From assembly GCF_030445035.2 (NCBI RefSeq), contig NC_080683.1, forward strand, positions 95,999,675-96,063,674: 64,000 nucleotides of DNA, written 5' to 3'. The position numbers were made by a program, and so were the translations under genes. This DNA comes from Dasypus novemcinctus. Its lineage: Eukaryota; Chordata; Mammalia; Cingulata; Dasypodidae. Below, one piece after another: positions 11,301 to 22,599 of the stretch. The notes below the pieces were generated by a model. That model worked only from the letters and a program-made list of their open reading frames with translations. It searched no databases and was not told the DNA's origin. Each line of letters begins with the position of its first letter. Within the stretch, counting starts at the first letter, position 1.

Positions 11301-12345
11301 AACTTTAAAGAGAGAACTTTTTATCCCTCAACCCTTCTCTCCCAGGTTGGCTTCATTCCCCTCTTTAGCCAGCCTGAACCCATGACTGGCTATTTCAATT
11401 GTGCTTTTACTAACCCCCTAGAATCCCTCCCTTTTGTCATTCCTTCCGTCACAAGCCCACCATTTTCTTCCTTCTCGGAATCTCCTGGGTTGCCAATTGG
11501 CTTTACCTCAATAGATTCATGCTCCCTAACCTCACCCGAACCCACAAAGCTGTCCAAGTGTTCTTTTATTCTTTCATGGTTTACTTCCTAGCAAATGATC
11601 AACAGTGTTTATCCCAACTTTTTTTTTCACTCTTATTCAGCCCTCATTCAATGCATATTTAACGGGCAACGACCATGTTCCAGACACTGGAGCCTGAAAC
11701 GCACCCACTCCTTTCTCCCGGGACTCCTGGTAGATGGCCTTTACTCCACTTCCCTAAACTGACTGCTGTGAATGTCTTCCTTTTTCTTCCTTACACTCCC
11801 ATTTTTAAAAGATAACTTTTCCACCATTGTTTCTGGAAGATAAAGTCTCCCTGCTAACCTCCAAAGTTAGCTCTTCCACTTGGGATCTTGATTCTTTAAT
11901 CTTTTACTTTTAATACCTTGCTCCATCAGTTGACCCCACTCAAACCCACTGCATCTTCAACATTAGCCCTTCCCAATGGCCCCCTTCCTTCCTTCCAGAG
12001 GTGACTGTACGGACTTTGGAACTAATCATTCTTTTGCTTTTCTTTATTCATTTTTGCATATTTATATATATTGCCAAATATATGCCTTAAACAATATAGT
12101 TTAACAATATAGTTTAATTTCCTTTCGGCCAACTTAAGCAAGCACAAATCTAGCTGTATGGAGAAGATACTTTCACCACTATTAGGGGAACATAAGCTGA
12201 ACAGAACCTCTGGATTGCAGTCTGACTTCAGCTTCCCCCAGGGGAGGTCAGTACAGAAGGTCATGAGTGAGTCCTAGAAACATGAAGTGGGGCATCTGGC
12301 CAGGAAATGGTCAGAGGGCAGGCTGCTCTGGATTTACTCTTCTAG
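11301..12345. other. No gene recognised
   Basis: Pyrimidine-rich, unique-looking sequence. A 13-bp unit aacaatatagttt is repeated at about 12090-12115. ORFs of 80 residues or fewer. Confidence 0.4.
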
Positions 12346-12620
12346 GCTCACAGTGGCTGAGCTCTACATTCACCTGCCTGAAGCACAGCTCTGATCATTG
12401 CATTCTCCTTGCACCCCATCATTAATTTCTCTTGTGGCCTCCAAAATAAATCCCAAACTATGTAGGTAATCCAGGGGCCTCACTACCTTTAAAGCTATAT
12501 TTTCCGTCCTTCACCTTCTTACAGCTCATGCCAAACTAAACTAGTGTAACCATGGCATTTATTAAATAGGACTCATAGGATGCACTAAGAAGGGGTCACC
12601 CTATGACCCCTTCTACCCCT
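12346..12620 (+). repeat. L2 LINE fragment
   Basis: Words such as gctctgatcattgcattctc, ggcctccaaaataaatccca, aatccaggggcctcactacc and catgccaaactaaacta follow the L2 3' body order (ctgatcatgtcac, caggataaagtccaaa, ccaaactgaac). Confidence 0.65.
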
Positions 12621-13785
12621 TTCTGGGGCCACGTGTATTCTTTGTTCTAAATTATGTTTCAGGCAGATTCCATGGCTAATCTGCTCCCTCAGGGATAATA
12701 AAAAACCTGTGGTCAATATGAGTTTTCAGAATAGTCTCATTTCACTAATTAAATTGTTCACTTACATGTAATGGTCAACTCCAAATTTCATTTAAAGTTA
12801 TCACTTCTCTCCCCCACTTCAGGCTGCTCTAGGCTGGCGCACCTGGAAAGCAGGGCCTGACTGGCTTCCTTGCTATTTCCCCTGTCTGAGCTTCAGACCA
12901 TGCTTCTGCTCACCACGTTGTCTGCTCACTAGCCCAGCCCCTAGATCCTGTGTGAGGGGGACACAAGGGAGAAGCTAGGGTAGGAACCTTGACTGGCAGC
13001 AGTGGGATGGGGCACTGGTTTCCACTGGGCATGGGAAAGATTTAAAGCTGATGTTTCTCTTGGAGTTTATTTGTGGGTCTATGGAGGCCCCAGTTGGAAT
13101 CTATACCCCCCATTTTCCCTGATATAGGGAATGCATTTTCCTCTAACTAGTTTACTGTGCTCCTTCAGTCCCTGAGACTTGGGGCATTTATTCCATCTTT
13201 TAGGGTCACAGGCCCCTCCAGGCAAGGTTCTTGGGCAGACTAACTCTCCTTTGTAACCATCTTCGGCTAATGGGAAAAACACCCAAGTATCCTTTGCCCC
13301 AGCAACCTCCATTCCTTATGCAACTAACCAATCACGAACTCTGGACTTTAAGATTTTCTAGTCATGGGTCCATCCACAGTCTCTATCCCACAAAACCCAG
13401 TGGGCAAGTCTCTGAGTTGTATCCGTAAGCCCCCTTTTAATTGACCTTTGAGGAAAGGAAAATGTCTCAATAGGGGAGGAAGGGAAACTGCCCCAGCAAA
13501 CCCACACTTTTGCTAAAGAAATTATCTGTCTGATTTCTAATTTCTTGTACACATAATCCTTTACATATAAATTCTAAACTTTTATATATCCTGTAATTGT
13601 GTAAAGCGCCAAGAGATGCAAAATTGATTTTTGCCTACCTTCTTTTGAAGTCCTACCAAGGTGGTCTAGAACTTCTCTTTGGAATAAACAAGTACTTGCC
13701 ATCAATTCTTTTGGTTCTAACTTTTTGGGGACTGCAACTAAACTGACACAGAACTTGTTGCTATCCAATATTCTTTGCTTCTAAA
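12621..13785. other. No gene or repeat recognised
   Basis: Mixed-composition unique-looking sequence. The longest ORF is 77 residues without similarity that I recognise. Confidence 0.4.
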
Positions 13786-14040
13786 AATCTGTGGGCTTTT
13801 CTCTAGGCCTCCACTCCCATTACTTCCTCCACCCATTTTGTCATCTCATCTGGAAGGGCTCAGTTCAAAGATACCCTCCTACATGGAACCATCCCCAATT
13901 CCCTTGGTTACAAGTGTCCTCTCCTTCCCTTGTGCCATTTTTCTATCTCACAAATAGTGGCTACCCACACTCTAGCACGTATTGTTTCTTTCCCCTGAGC
14001 ATTTTCTTTCCTTAATGAAGATAAAATTCTTAAAGGTAGA
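13786..14040 (+). repeat. L2 LINE 3'-end fragment
   Basis: Order: ctcagttcaaagataccctc, catggaaccatccccaattc, agcacgtattgtttctt, and aatgaagataaaattcttaa before the next element. This matches the L2 3' region in diverged form. Confidence 0.5.
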
Positions 14041-14835
14041 TGTCTCAGTTTGCCTGAACTGCCATTACAGACACCACACAATGGACTGGCTTAAACAAGA
14101 GTTTATAGGCTCATGGTTTTGAGACTAGGAGAACTCCAAAATCAAGAGATCAGCAAGGTGTGCTTTCTTCCTGAAGACTGAGGCATTCTGGTGCTAGCCG
14201 CCAGCAGTCCTTGGCGTTCCTTGCCTTTCCCCTCACATGACAACGTCCTCTCCTTGCTTGCTTCTGAGATTTCCAGACCCTCTTTACAAGGCCTCCAGGA
14301 ATCTGGATTAAGACCCACCCTAGGGAAACGGACTTTGGCCCAGTGGTTAGGGCGTCCGTCTACCATATGGGAGGTCCGCGGTTCAAACCCCGGGCCTCCT
14401 TGACCCGTGTGGAGCTTGCCATGCGCAGCGCTGATGCGCGCAAGGAGTGCCGTGCCACGCAAGGGTGTCCCCCGCGTGGGGGAGCCCCACGCGCAAGGAG
14501 TGCGCCCGTGAGGAAAAGCCTGAGGAAAAGCCGCCCAGCGTGAAAAGAAAGAGCAGCCTGCCCAGGAATGGCGCCGCCCACACTTCCCATGCCGCTGACG
14601 ACAACAGAAGCGGACAAAGAAACAAGACGCAGCAAATAGACACCAAGAACAGACAACCAGGGGAGGGGGGGGAAATTAAATAAATAAATAAATCTTTAAA
14701 AAAAAAAAAAGACCCACCCTGCTTTAGTCTGGCCACACCTTAACTAAACAGGACATCTTCAAGAGCTCCTATTTACAATGGGTTCACGCCCACCAGAACG
14801 CAGACTAAGATTAAGAAAATGCCTTTCTTATGTTA
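14041..14835 (-). mobile_element. MLT1-like (MaLR/ERVL-type) LTR, split by a SINE
   Basis: The + strand begins tgtctcagtttgcctgaact, then gacaccacacaatggact and ttaagacccaccc, and after the SINE resumes gacccaccctgctttagtct, ccacaccttaactaa and acaatgggttcacgcccacc. It is the reverse complement of the + strand LTR at 57015-57702 (aaggtgtggcccagctgaat, gggtcttaatcctactactg). Confidence 0.75.
14322..14708 (+). mobile_element. DAS SINE, long subfamily, nearly intact
   Basis: Same head, boxes and CpG-rich body as the copy at 10700, with an ATAA-rich tail. A perfect 12-bp duplication aagacccaccct lies at 14310-14321 and 14709-14720. It landed in an already resident LTR, so it is younger. Confidence 0.95.
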
Positions 14836-15088
14836 GAGTACGTAATTCATCTCGCCACAGTGGAGAATATTCCTAATGCAAATTTGGTGGTTGCTTTTCA
14901 CATGCTCATTGTCCTGAACTGAAGAATTCTTTGGAGACATGATGCCAAAAACCCTGAAAAAGGGGATGGACAATGATACTAGTGACATGAAGGCCTGTAG
15001 AAATGGGAGTCTGAACTGAAGGGATGAGAGCTTCTCTTGCCAGATTCAGGTAGGTGGAATGGATCAGGGAATATTCCATTCTTTTTTT

Positions 15089-15942
15089 AAAAATAAGATA
15101 CTCTATTTGTTTTTTAAGATTTATTTATTTATTCCTCCCCTCCCCCCCGCCTCATTGTCTTGCACTCACTGTCTGCCTGTTGTGTGCTCGTCTTCTTTTT
15201 AGGAGGCACTGGGAACTGAACCCAGGACCTCCCATGTGGGAGGGAGGCACCCAATGGCTTGAGCCACCTCTGCTTCCACTTGTTGTATCTCTCATTGTGC
15301 TTCCTTGTGGTTATTCTTTGTTGTATCATCTTATTGCATCAGCTTGCTGTGCCAGCCTGTCACATCAGTTCACTGTCTTGTTCATCTTCTTTAGGAGGCA
15401 CCAGGAACTGAACCCAGGATTTCCCATGTGGTAGATGAGCACCCAACTGCTTGAGCCACATCTACTTCCATTCCATTCTTTTTTTCCCTTCCCCTCCCCT
15501 TCCCCCACCCTGCTATTTCTGCTGTCTGTGTTGATCTTCTGTATCTATTTCTCTTTTTTTGTCTTCTCTTCTTGTCTTTCTCCTCTAGGATACACTGGGA
15601 TTCGATCCTGGGGAACTCTGATGTGGAGAGAGGTTCCCTGTCAATTGCACCACCTCAGTTCCTGGTCTCTGCTGTGCTTCACCTTGACTCTCTGCTTCAT
15701 CTCTCTTTTGTTGTGTCATCATTTTGTTGTGTGACTCTCTTGTGCAGGCACTGGCTCACCACACAGCTTGCCATGTGGGCACTCAGCTCACTGCACAGGC
15801 ACTTGGCCTGCCATGTGGGCACTGGCTCGCCACACAGGCATGCTTTCTCTTCTTCTTTTTCACCAGGAAGCCCCAGGAATCGAACCTGGGTCCTCCTATA
15901 TGGCAGGTGAAAGCCCTATCACTTGAGCCATATCTGCTTCCC
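15089..15942 (-). mobile_element. Two dimeric DAS-type SINEs inserted side by side
   Basis: Four minus-strand tRNA-like heads at about 15201-15278, 15393-15470, 15588-15665 and 15870-15942. A target word ccattctttttt occurs three times: before the first dimer (15076-15088), between the dimers (about 15473-15485) and after the second (15943-15955). This suggests two insertions into one site. The second dimer carries degenerate, roughly 40-bp repeats around gccatgtgggcact (15735-15840). Confidence 0.8.
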
Positions 15943-16342
15943 CCATTCTTTTTTAATAATTAAGGCTTGAGGTCTCAAGGAACTAGCAACTGGAGGAAGA
16001 GAGGGGAAATTGTACCAATGAATACTCCAATTATGGAGAATGTAGCAATGTTAACTATTCAAAGAACATGAGAACTGACACACCCTGGCCAGAGACCTCT
16101 TTCCATCCTATGTGGTATACTGCCTGGCGAGAACACCAAGGGACGTGTAGGAGAGCCTGGTTGAAACATCAAAGCAAATATCACCCACCTCCCAGGTTGA
16201 GTGCCTTTATTGGGATGCTATCTGAATTTATTTGTTTTTGTATTTTTTTCCAAAATAGAAACCGTTTGTTTTTGTGATTCTAAAACAATACATGCTCAGA
16301 GTAAGAAAACATATGTATAAAAACAAAACTATATAAAATAAT

Positions 16343-17163
16343 GTTATGGGCTAAATCATGTCCCCAAAAAAGACATGTTGAAGTCATAACTCCTGGTACT
16401 TGTCAATGCGAAATCTTATTTGGAAATTAGGTGGTTGCAAATGAAATTTGTTAGTTAAAATGAGGTCAAACTGGAGTAGAGGGAAGCAGATTTGGCTCAA
16501 CTGATAGAACGTCCACCTGCCACATGGGAGGTCCAGCGTTCAAACCCCAGGCCTCCTTGACCTGTGTGGAGCTGGCCCATGCACAGTGCTGATACGCACA
16601 GGAATGCCATGCCACGCAGGGAGGGGAATCCCACATGCAAGTAGTGCACCCCGTATGGAGAGCTGCCCCATGCAAAAAATGTGCAGCCTGCCCAGGAGTG
16701 GCGCCACACATATGGAGAGCTGACACAGCAAGATGACACAACAACAACAAAAAAAGAGACACAGATTCCCAGTACTGTTGACAAGAATACAAGCAGACAC
16801 AGAAGAACACACAGCAAATGGATACAGAAAGCAGAAAACTGGGAGAGGGGGAAGGGGAGAGAAATTAAAAAAACAAACAAAACTGGAGTAGAGTGGGCCC
16901 TTCATCCAATATGATGGGTGTCCTTATAAGAAGGGAAGAGGAGACACAGTCAGACATGAGAGAAGAACGTCATGTGAGGATGGAAACTGAAATTGAAGCT
17001 TAGGGATGCTGGAAAACACGAGAGAGTAGGAAGAGTCAAAGAAGAATACTCTGCTACAAATCTCAGACTTCCAGCCTGCACAACCGTGAGACAATAAATA
17101 TCTGTTGCTTTAAGCCTTCCAGCTTGCAGTACTTTGTCAGGGCAGTCCTAGGAAATTAAAACA
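16343..17163 (+). mobile_element. MLT1 (MaLR) solo LTR, split by a SINE
   Basis: Starts ttatgggctaaatcatgtcc, with gacatgttgaagtcataact. After the SINE it continues with ccaatatgatgggtgtcctt and ataagaagggaaga, and ends with gtgagacaataaatatctgt and gcagtactttgtcagggcag, the classic MLT1 LTR order. No internal retroviral sequence is present. Confidence 0.85.
16482..16879 (+). mobile_element. DAS-type SINE inside the MLT1 LTR
   Basis: Head gggaagcagatttggctcaa, B box gcgttcaaaccccaggcctc, A-rich tail. A 14-bp perfect duplication aaactggagtagag lies at 16468-16481 and 16880-16893. Confidence 0.95.
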
Positions 17164-17169
17164 AAAAGT

Positions 17170-20100
17170 AAGTGGAAGTTTTTCCCTTAGGAAATTTACA
17201 GTCTTAAATATCTATATTAGAAGAAAAGATAGAAAATCAATGGAGAAGTTTCCAATTAGAGAAGTTCAAGGAAGAACGACAAAGTAAACCATAAGTAAGT
17301 AGGAGGAAGGAACTAACAAAGACATGAGCAGACGGTAACAAGAGAAAACAAAGATCCGACAGATAATCAATAAAACCAAAGCTGTTCCTTTGAAATGTAT
17401 AATAACAAAGACAAATCACTGGCAATATTGATCAAGGAAAAAAGTAGAAAGTATAAATAGTGTTTGGAATGAAAAGAGGGCATAACTACAGATACGGAAG
17501 ATAAAAGAAAAATTGAAACCGCTGTGAAAAACTTCATGCTAAATAGTCAATCTTAGGATGAACAAATTCTTAGGAAATATAGTTTACCAAATAATATGCA
17601 CTATATATTGTATATATTATATCTAAATATACATATGCACACATATATAATATGTGATAATATATATCAAAAAGAAACCCTAGACCCAAATACTTTAAAA
17701 AGCAAGTTCTACTCATTAAGATATTCAAAGAAGAGCTAATCCCAATATCAATTAAACAATCAAATTCAGAGGCTGCAAAGAGAAATGCTCCCTAATTCAA
17801 TTTATGAGGAAAAATTAGCCTAGTTACCAAAATCTGATAAAGAAAATCTAAGAAAGAAAAATTACAGGCCAGTCTCACATAAGAGCATAGATGCAAAAAA
17901 TCTAAACAAAATATTCCCTGACTGAATCCAACAATGTCTTCAGCCATATTAAAAGATTAAAGGATAAAAATCATGTGATCATCTAAGGAGATATAGAAAG
18001 GTCATTTAATACAATTAAACACTGCTTTGCATAAAATGTTTAGCATTGGAATAAAAGGAATTTCCTTATCTGAGTTGAAGTGTATCTACCAAAACCTACA
18101 GTCCACATTATATTTAATAAAGAAACTTTGGAAACATTCACTTTAAACTCAGTAAGACAAGGATACCAACAATTTCCATTTCTGTTCAATAAAGGGCTAG
18201 AGTTAATACACTGCAAAGTAGGAAAAGAAAAAGTCATAAAAATTCCATGTTTAACCAATTCTAAGATATGCTTTTTTTTAATTTTAGCATTTTTTAAAAA
18301 ATTAAGATCCTTCTAACAAAGACATATTAGATTTGATGAAACACAGTGTAAGGACTGGAAGGAAGGAAAAGCTCTCATTGTTTGTAGACAAGAGAATCTA
18401 CAGTTAGAGTGAATTAGAAAATTCAGCAAGGACAGTGGAGATGAGATGAGTATGTAGGGAAGCAGACATGGCTCAACTGGTGGGGCGTCTGCCTGCCATG
18501 TGGGAGTTCTAGGGTTCAAACCCTGGGCCTCCTGCCTGGTGTGGTGAACCGGCCCCTGCGCAGCGCTGTGGTGCACAGGGAGTGCCGTGCCATGCAGGGG
18601 TGTTCCCCGCATGGGGGGCCCCCACGCACAGGGAGTGTGCCTGCATTGAGCCGCCCTGCACAATAGGAGCACAGCCTGCCCAGGAGTGGCGCTGCACACG
18701 CGGAGAGCTGGCGCGGCAAGATGACACAACAAAAAGAGACACAGACTCCCAGTGCCGCCAAGAATGCCCGCGGACACAGAGGAGCACACAGTGAATGGAC
18801 ACAAGGGAGTGGGGGGGGGGGGGGGGGGTAAGGAGAGAGAAATAGATAGAATAAATCTTTAAAAAAAAAAAAATGAGTATGCAAAACTCAAATGCATTCT
18901 TACGAACCATGAGAAACAAACAGAAAATACAATTTTAAAAGGCTACCATTTAGAATACCAACAAAAAATATAAAATACACAGGAATAAATCTAACAAAAT
19001 AAGTTAAGATCATTATGAAGAAAGTTACAAATCTGTATTGAAGAACTTTAAAGATAACTCAGATAAATGGAGAGGAAAATTGGGTTCAAGGACTAAAAGA
19101 CCCAACAACATAAAGATGGCCTTTCTTCCCAATTAACCTAGATAGCTGATGCAGTTTGAAAAAAGATTTCAAGAGGATTCTTTGACAAGCTCATGTTAAA
19201 ATTCCTGTAGAAGAACAAAGAACCAAGAATAGATAATACACTCCTGAAAAAGAGCAAGGTGGGGAAACTTGTTCTACCAGATAGCAAGATTTATTATAGA
19301 GCCCTATTTATGACAATTGTGATGGTGGGCACAAACAGACAAAGAGATCAGTGAAACGAAATAAAGTGCCCAGAAACAAACAGCACATAATGGAAACCTG
19401 ACATATGTTAGGGGCAAGGGTTGCATTAGAAAAGAAAATTGAATTGTCGTCACAATAAATGGTGCCGAGACAATTGGTTACTCTGTGTGAGGAGGAAAAC
19501 GGATTCAGATCCTGACTTCATACTACAGATAAAAGTAAGTTCCAAGTAGACTAAGTTCCAATATCAGAACATGCCCAAAATTCCAAATTATCAGGGGAAA
19601 AAAATCACCATTTCATAACCCATGATTTTGGCCAAAAAAAAAAAAAAAAAGCTTGTAATACCATATGGCAAGTATAGGGCACCACCACAGTAATGTTCAC
19701 ACACTGCTCTTGAGAACGTAGCCTGGGGCCACCCCTTAGGGAAGTAGGGAAGATCACTTCTAATTACCTAAATATTAGGCAATCCACTCTTTTTCACTTG
19801 TTTACCAAACCCCATTTTTTCAGGGTAGCGAAGCACTCAGAGTCAGTGTGTGAATCAAGTCTCATTTAAGCTGTTATGACCATCCGGTTCTCTTTTGCCA
19901 GATACTTTCTCAATTCCTTGACACCAAGGGGTGGCGAGGTAACCCAGTTCTGACCAATGAGAAGTCTGATTAGGAACTTCCAATTACTAGGATGTGAGTC
20001 TCTAAGAAGGCAGGGAGTCCTGTATCCCTCAAACATACCCTCAATCTAAGACAGAAGCAGACTACTCCTTGAAACTAGGACAGCTTTTCCTCCCTGAAGA

Positions 20101-20590
20101 AACAAGGAAAAGAAATTCCCGTACACTCTTCTTTTGCTGGGGACGCTGGAATGAAGCTGTGAGGCCTAGGGTTGTGGAAGGCGTCTTGTGATCCTGAGGT
20201 GAGAGGCAGGCTGGAAGGATAAAAGAGGCTGAATCCTGTGCCGACAATATTAGATAATTAAATCATTCTTACTTAAACAACTATTAGCTATTCTGAAACC
20301 TGTGGCCAAAAGCTTTCCTAGTTGACAGAGCAGTTTGTCTAGTAAAATTGAAGAAAAGGTTAAGATCAAGAAATTCTACTCCTAGGCACACACCTTATAA
20401 AATCATTAAAAATTGTACAAAAAGATATACAGAGATGTTCATTGCAACATGGTTTGTAAAGGAGAAAAAAATAGAAATTAACAGCCATCAAACAGGAAAG
20501 ATGGATAATTTGAGGTCTGGTTATACAATAGGCTACTACAGAAAGCTTAAAGAAGTGAACTAAAGTTCCATGAAGCAAAATGCTTAAAAT
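17170..20590 (+). mobile_element. LINE-1 ORF2 and 3' remnants, interrupted
   Basis: Diverged L1 ORF2 words in order: caaatcactggcaatattga, tccctaattcaatttatgag, acaggccagtctcacataag, gtgatcatctaaggagatat, ctgttcaataaagggctaga, caccatttcataaccc. A 3' block at about 20350-20590 has aaattctactcctaggcaca and ttcattgcaacatggtttgt. About 19700-20345 is not recognisable. All frames are broken. Confidence 0.75.
18455..18872 (+). mobile_element. DAS-type SINE inside the LINE-1 remnant
   Basis: Head gggaagcagacatggctcaa, B box gggttcaaaccctgggcctc, a long G-run at about 18810-18828, then an ATAA/A tail. Duplication atgagtatg at 18446-18454 and 18873-18881. Confidence 0.93.
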
Positions 20591-20591
20591 T

Positions 20592-20819
20592 GGGAAGCAG
20601 ACGTGCCTCAAGCAATTGGGCTCCTGCCTACCACACGGGGAGGTCCCTGGTTTGGTTCCCAATGCCTCCTAAAGATGACAACTAGCTGGCAGGACAGGAA
20701 GGCATGGCAAGCTGATACAATAAGAGACGCAAGAAGAAAAACACAATGAGAGACACAGTGGAAACAGCAAGTGCAAACAATGAAAACAACGAAGGGGTGG
20801 GGAGAAATAAATTTTTTTT
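20592..20819 (+). mobile_element. DAS-type SINE, short subfamily
   Basis: Head gggaagcagacgtgcctcaa, a weakened B box (ggtttggttcccaatgcctc), GA-rich body and T/A tail. Flanked by aaatgcttaa (20578-20587 and 20820-20829). It sits just past the LINE-1 3' block. Confidence 0.88.
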
Positions 20820-20957
20820 AAATGCTTAATCTTAAAAGAATGTTGGAAAAAATTCAAGTTGCAGAAGGATCTTTATATTTAAGTATATTTACTTAAAATT
20901 TCAAAACATGAAAAACAGCATTATATATTGTTGATAGAGGCATTAATATATAATACA

Positions 20958-21322
20958 GGGAAGCAGATGTGTGGTTCAAGCAAATGGGCTCCCGTCTACC
21001 ATATGGGAGGTCATGGTTTCCATTCCCGGGGCCTCCTGGTGAAGGTAAGCTGACCCGGGCCACAGAGGGCTGATGGCCTGCACCCACGGAGAGCTGGTGC
21101 AGCAAAATGACGCAACAAAAGGAGGATGTAGAAGAGAGACAGTGAGAGACGCAGCAGACCAGGGAGCTGGGGAGGCTCAAGCAATTGAGGGCTTCTCTCC
21201 CACATTGGAGGTCCCAGGATCAGTTCCCAGGGCCTCCTAAAGAGAAAGACGAGAAGAAAAGACAAGCAGACACGGAAAGAACACACAGTGAATGGACGGG
21301 GGGGGGGGGGGGGTTTAAAAAC
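20958..21322 (+). mobile_element. Dimeric DAS-type SINE with G-run tail
   Basis: The first head is at 20958 (gggaagcagatgtgtggttc). A second, more diverged head lies around 21172-21238 (ggctcaagcaattgagggct, gttcccagggcctcctaaag). It ends in a G-run at about 21298-21314, then tttaaaaa. No clear duplication. Confidence 0.8.
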
Positions 21323-21324
21323 CT

Positions 21325-22120
21325 ATACTAATCATAGTCTATACCTTATATTTTACACTTCGTACCACACAATTTTATAGGTTTTGACAGAAATGTATAA
21401 TAGTTGATACCCATCACTGCAATGTCATGTAGAACAGTTCTGATGCCTCAAAAATGCCCCATATGTCAGCGGACTTGGTCCACTGGTTAGGGCATTCGTC
21501 TACCACATGGGAGGTCCGTGGTTCAAATCCCAGGCCTCCTTGACCCGTGTGGAGCTGGGCTATGCGCAGTGCTGATGCGCGCAAGGAGTGCCGTGCCACG
21601 CAGCGGTGTCCCCTGCGTAGAGGAGCCCCATGCACAAGGAGTGCGCCCCGTAAGGAGGGCTGCCCAGTGCAAAAGAAAGTGCAGCCTGTCCAGGAATGGT
21701 GCCGCACACACAGAGAGCTGACAGAACAAGATGATACAATAAAAAGAGACACAGATTTCTGTGCCACTGACAACAACAGAAGTGGACAAAGAAGAAGACG
21801 CAGCAAAATAGACACAGAGAACAGACAACCAGGGTGTGGCGGGGAAGGGGAGAGAAATAAATAAATAAATCTTTTTTAAAAAATGCCCCATGTTACACCT
21901 ATTGTTTCCTGTCTTTATAGCAATATTACAAGTTCTTCCATTACTAGAACAACAATAAGTCTATTTTAGTCCATAGTTGCATTCCCCCCTTATGTTTTTT
22001 CATTCCTCTATCTTGAGGATTTGGGAATGATGATGCCCAACTCTGCTTCTGACTAAGAGGAAGCTTAGATTCCATATGGCAGGCAAATGTTAATTTTATA
22101 GATCCTGATAAGAATATTCT
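21325..22120. repeat. Unclassified xenarthran repeat, copy 1 (split by a SINE)
   Basis: Shares long stretches with 33661-34860 and 36155-36595: cattgcaatgtcat-like words, caagttcttccattactaga, tagtccatagttgcattccc and ttcctctatcttgagg. It lacks a coding frame. Class and strand are not determined. Confidence 0.7.
21463..21878 (+). mobile_element. DAS SINE, long subfamily
   Basis: Head gtcagcggacttggtccact (variant start), B box ggttcaaatcccaggcctcc, CpG-rich body, ATAA tail. A perfect 13-bp duplication aaaaatgccccat lies at 21450-21462 and 21879-21891, within the unclassified repeat. Confidence 0.95.
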
Positions 22121-22172
22121 TTTTGAAAAAAAACAACAACAACTCAGGTTTCTGTCCTTAGCCAGGATTCCC

Positions 22173-22589
22173 TTTTTTTTTTTTTGATTTTTAAAATTTC
22201 ATTTTATTTATTTATCTCCCCCCAGTTGTCTGCTCTCTGTGTCCATTCACTGTGTGTTCTTCTGTGACCGCTTCTATCCTTATCAGTGGCACCTGGAATC
22301 TGTGTTTCTTTTTGTTGTGTCATCTTGTTGTGTCAGCTCTCTGTATGTGTGGTGCCATTCCTGGGCAGGCTGCACTTTCTTTCGCGCTGGGCAGCTCTCC
22401 TTACGGAGTGCACTCCTTACGCGTGGGGCTCCCCTACGCAGGGTTACCCCTGCATGGCAGGGCACTCCTTGCGCACATCAGCGCTGTGCATGGGCCAGCT
22501 CCACATGGGTCAAGGAGGCCTGGGGTTTGAACCATGGACCTTCCATTTGGTAGGCGGATGCCCTATCCATTGGGCCAAGTCTGCTTCCC
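22173..22589 (-). mobile_element. DAS SINE, long subfamily, minus strand
   Basis: A T-run (22173-22185) then the reverse-complemented body (gcctggggtttgaaccatgg for the B box) and a head ending cttccc at about 22589. The flank aagaatatt recurs at 22110-22118 and 22590-22598. If that is the duplication, the 22119-22172 segment belongs to the insert or is a nested piece. Confidence 0.88.
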
Positions 22590-22599
22590 AAGAATATTT

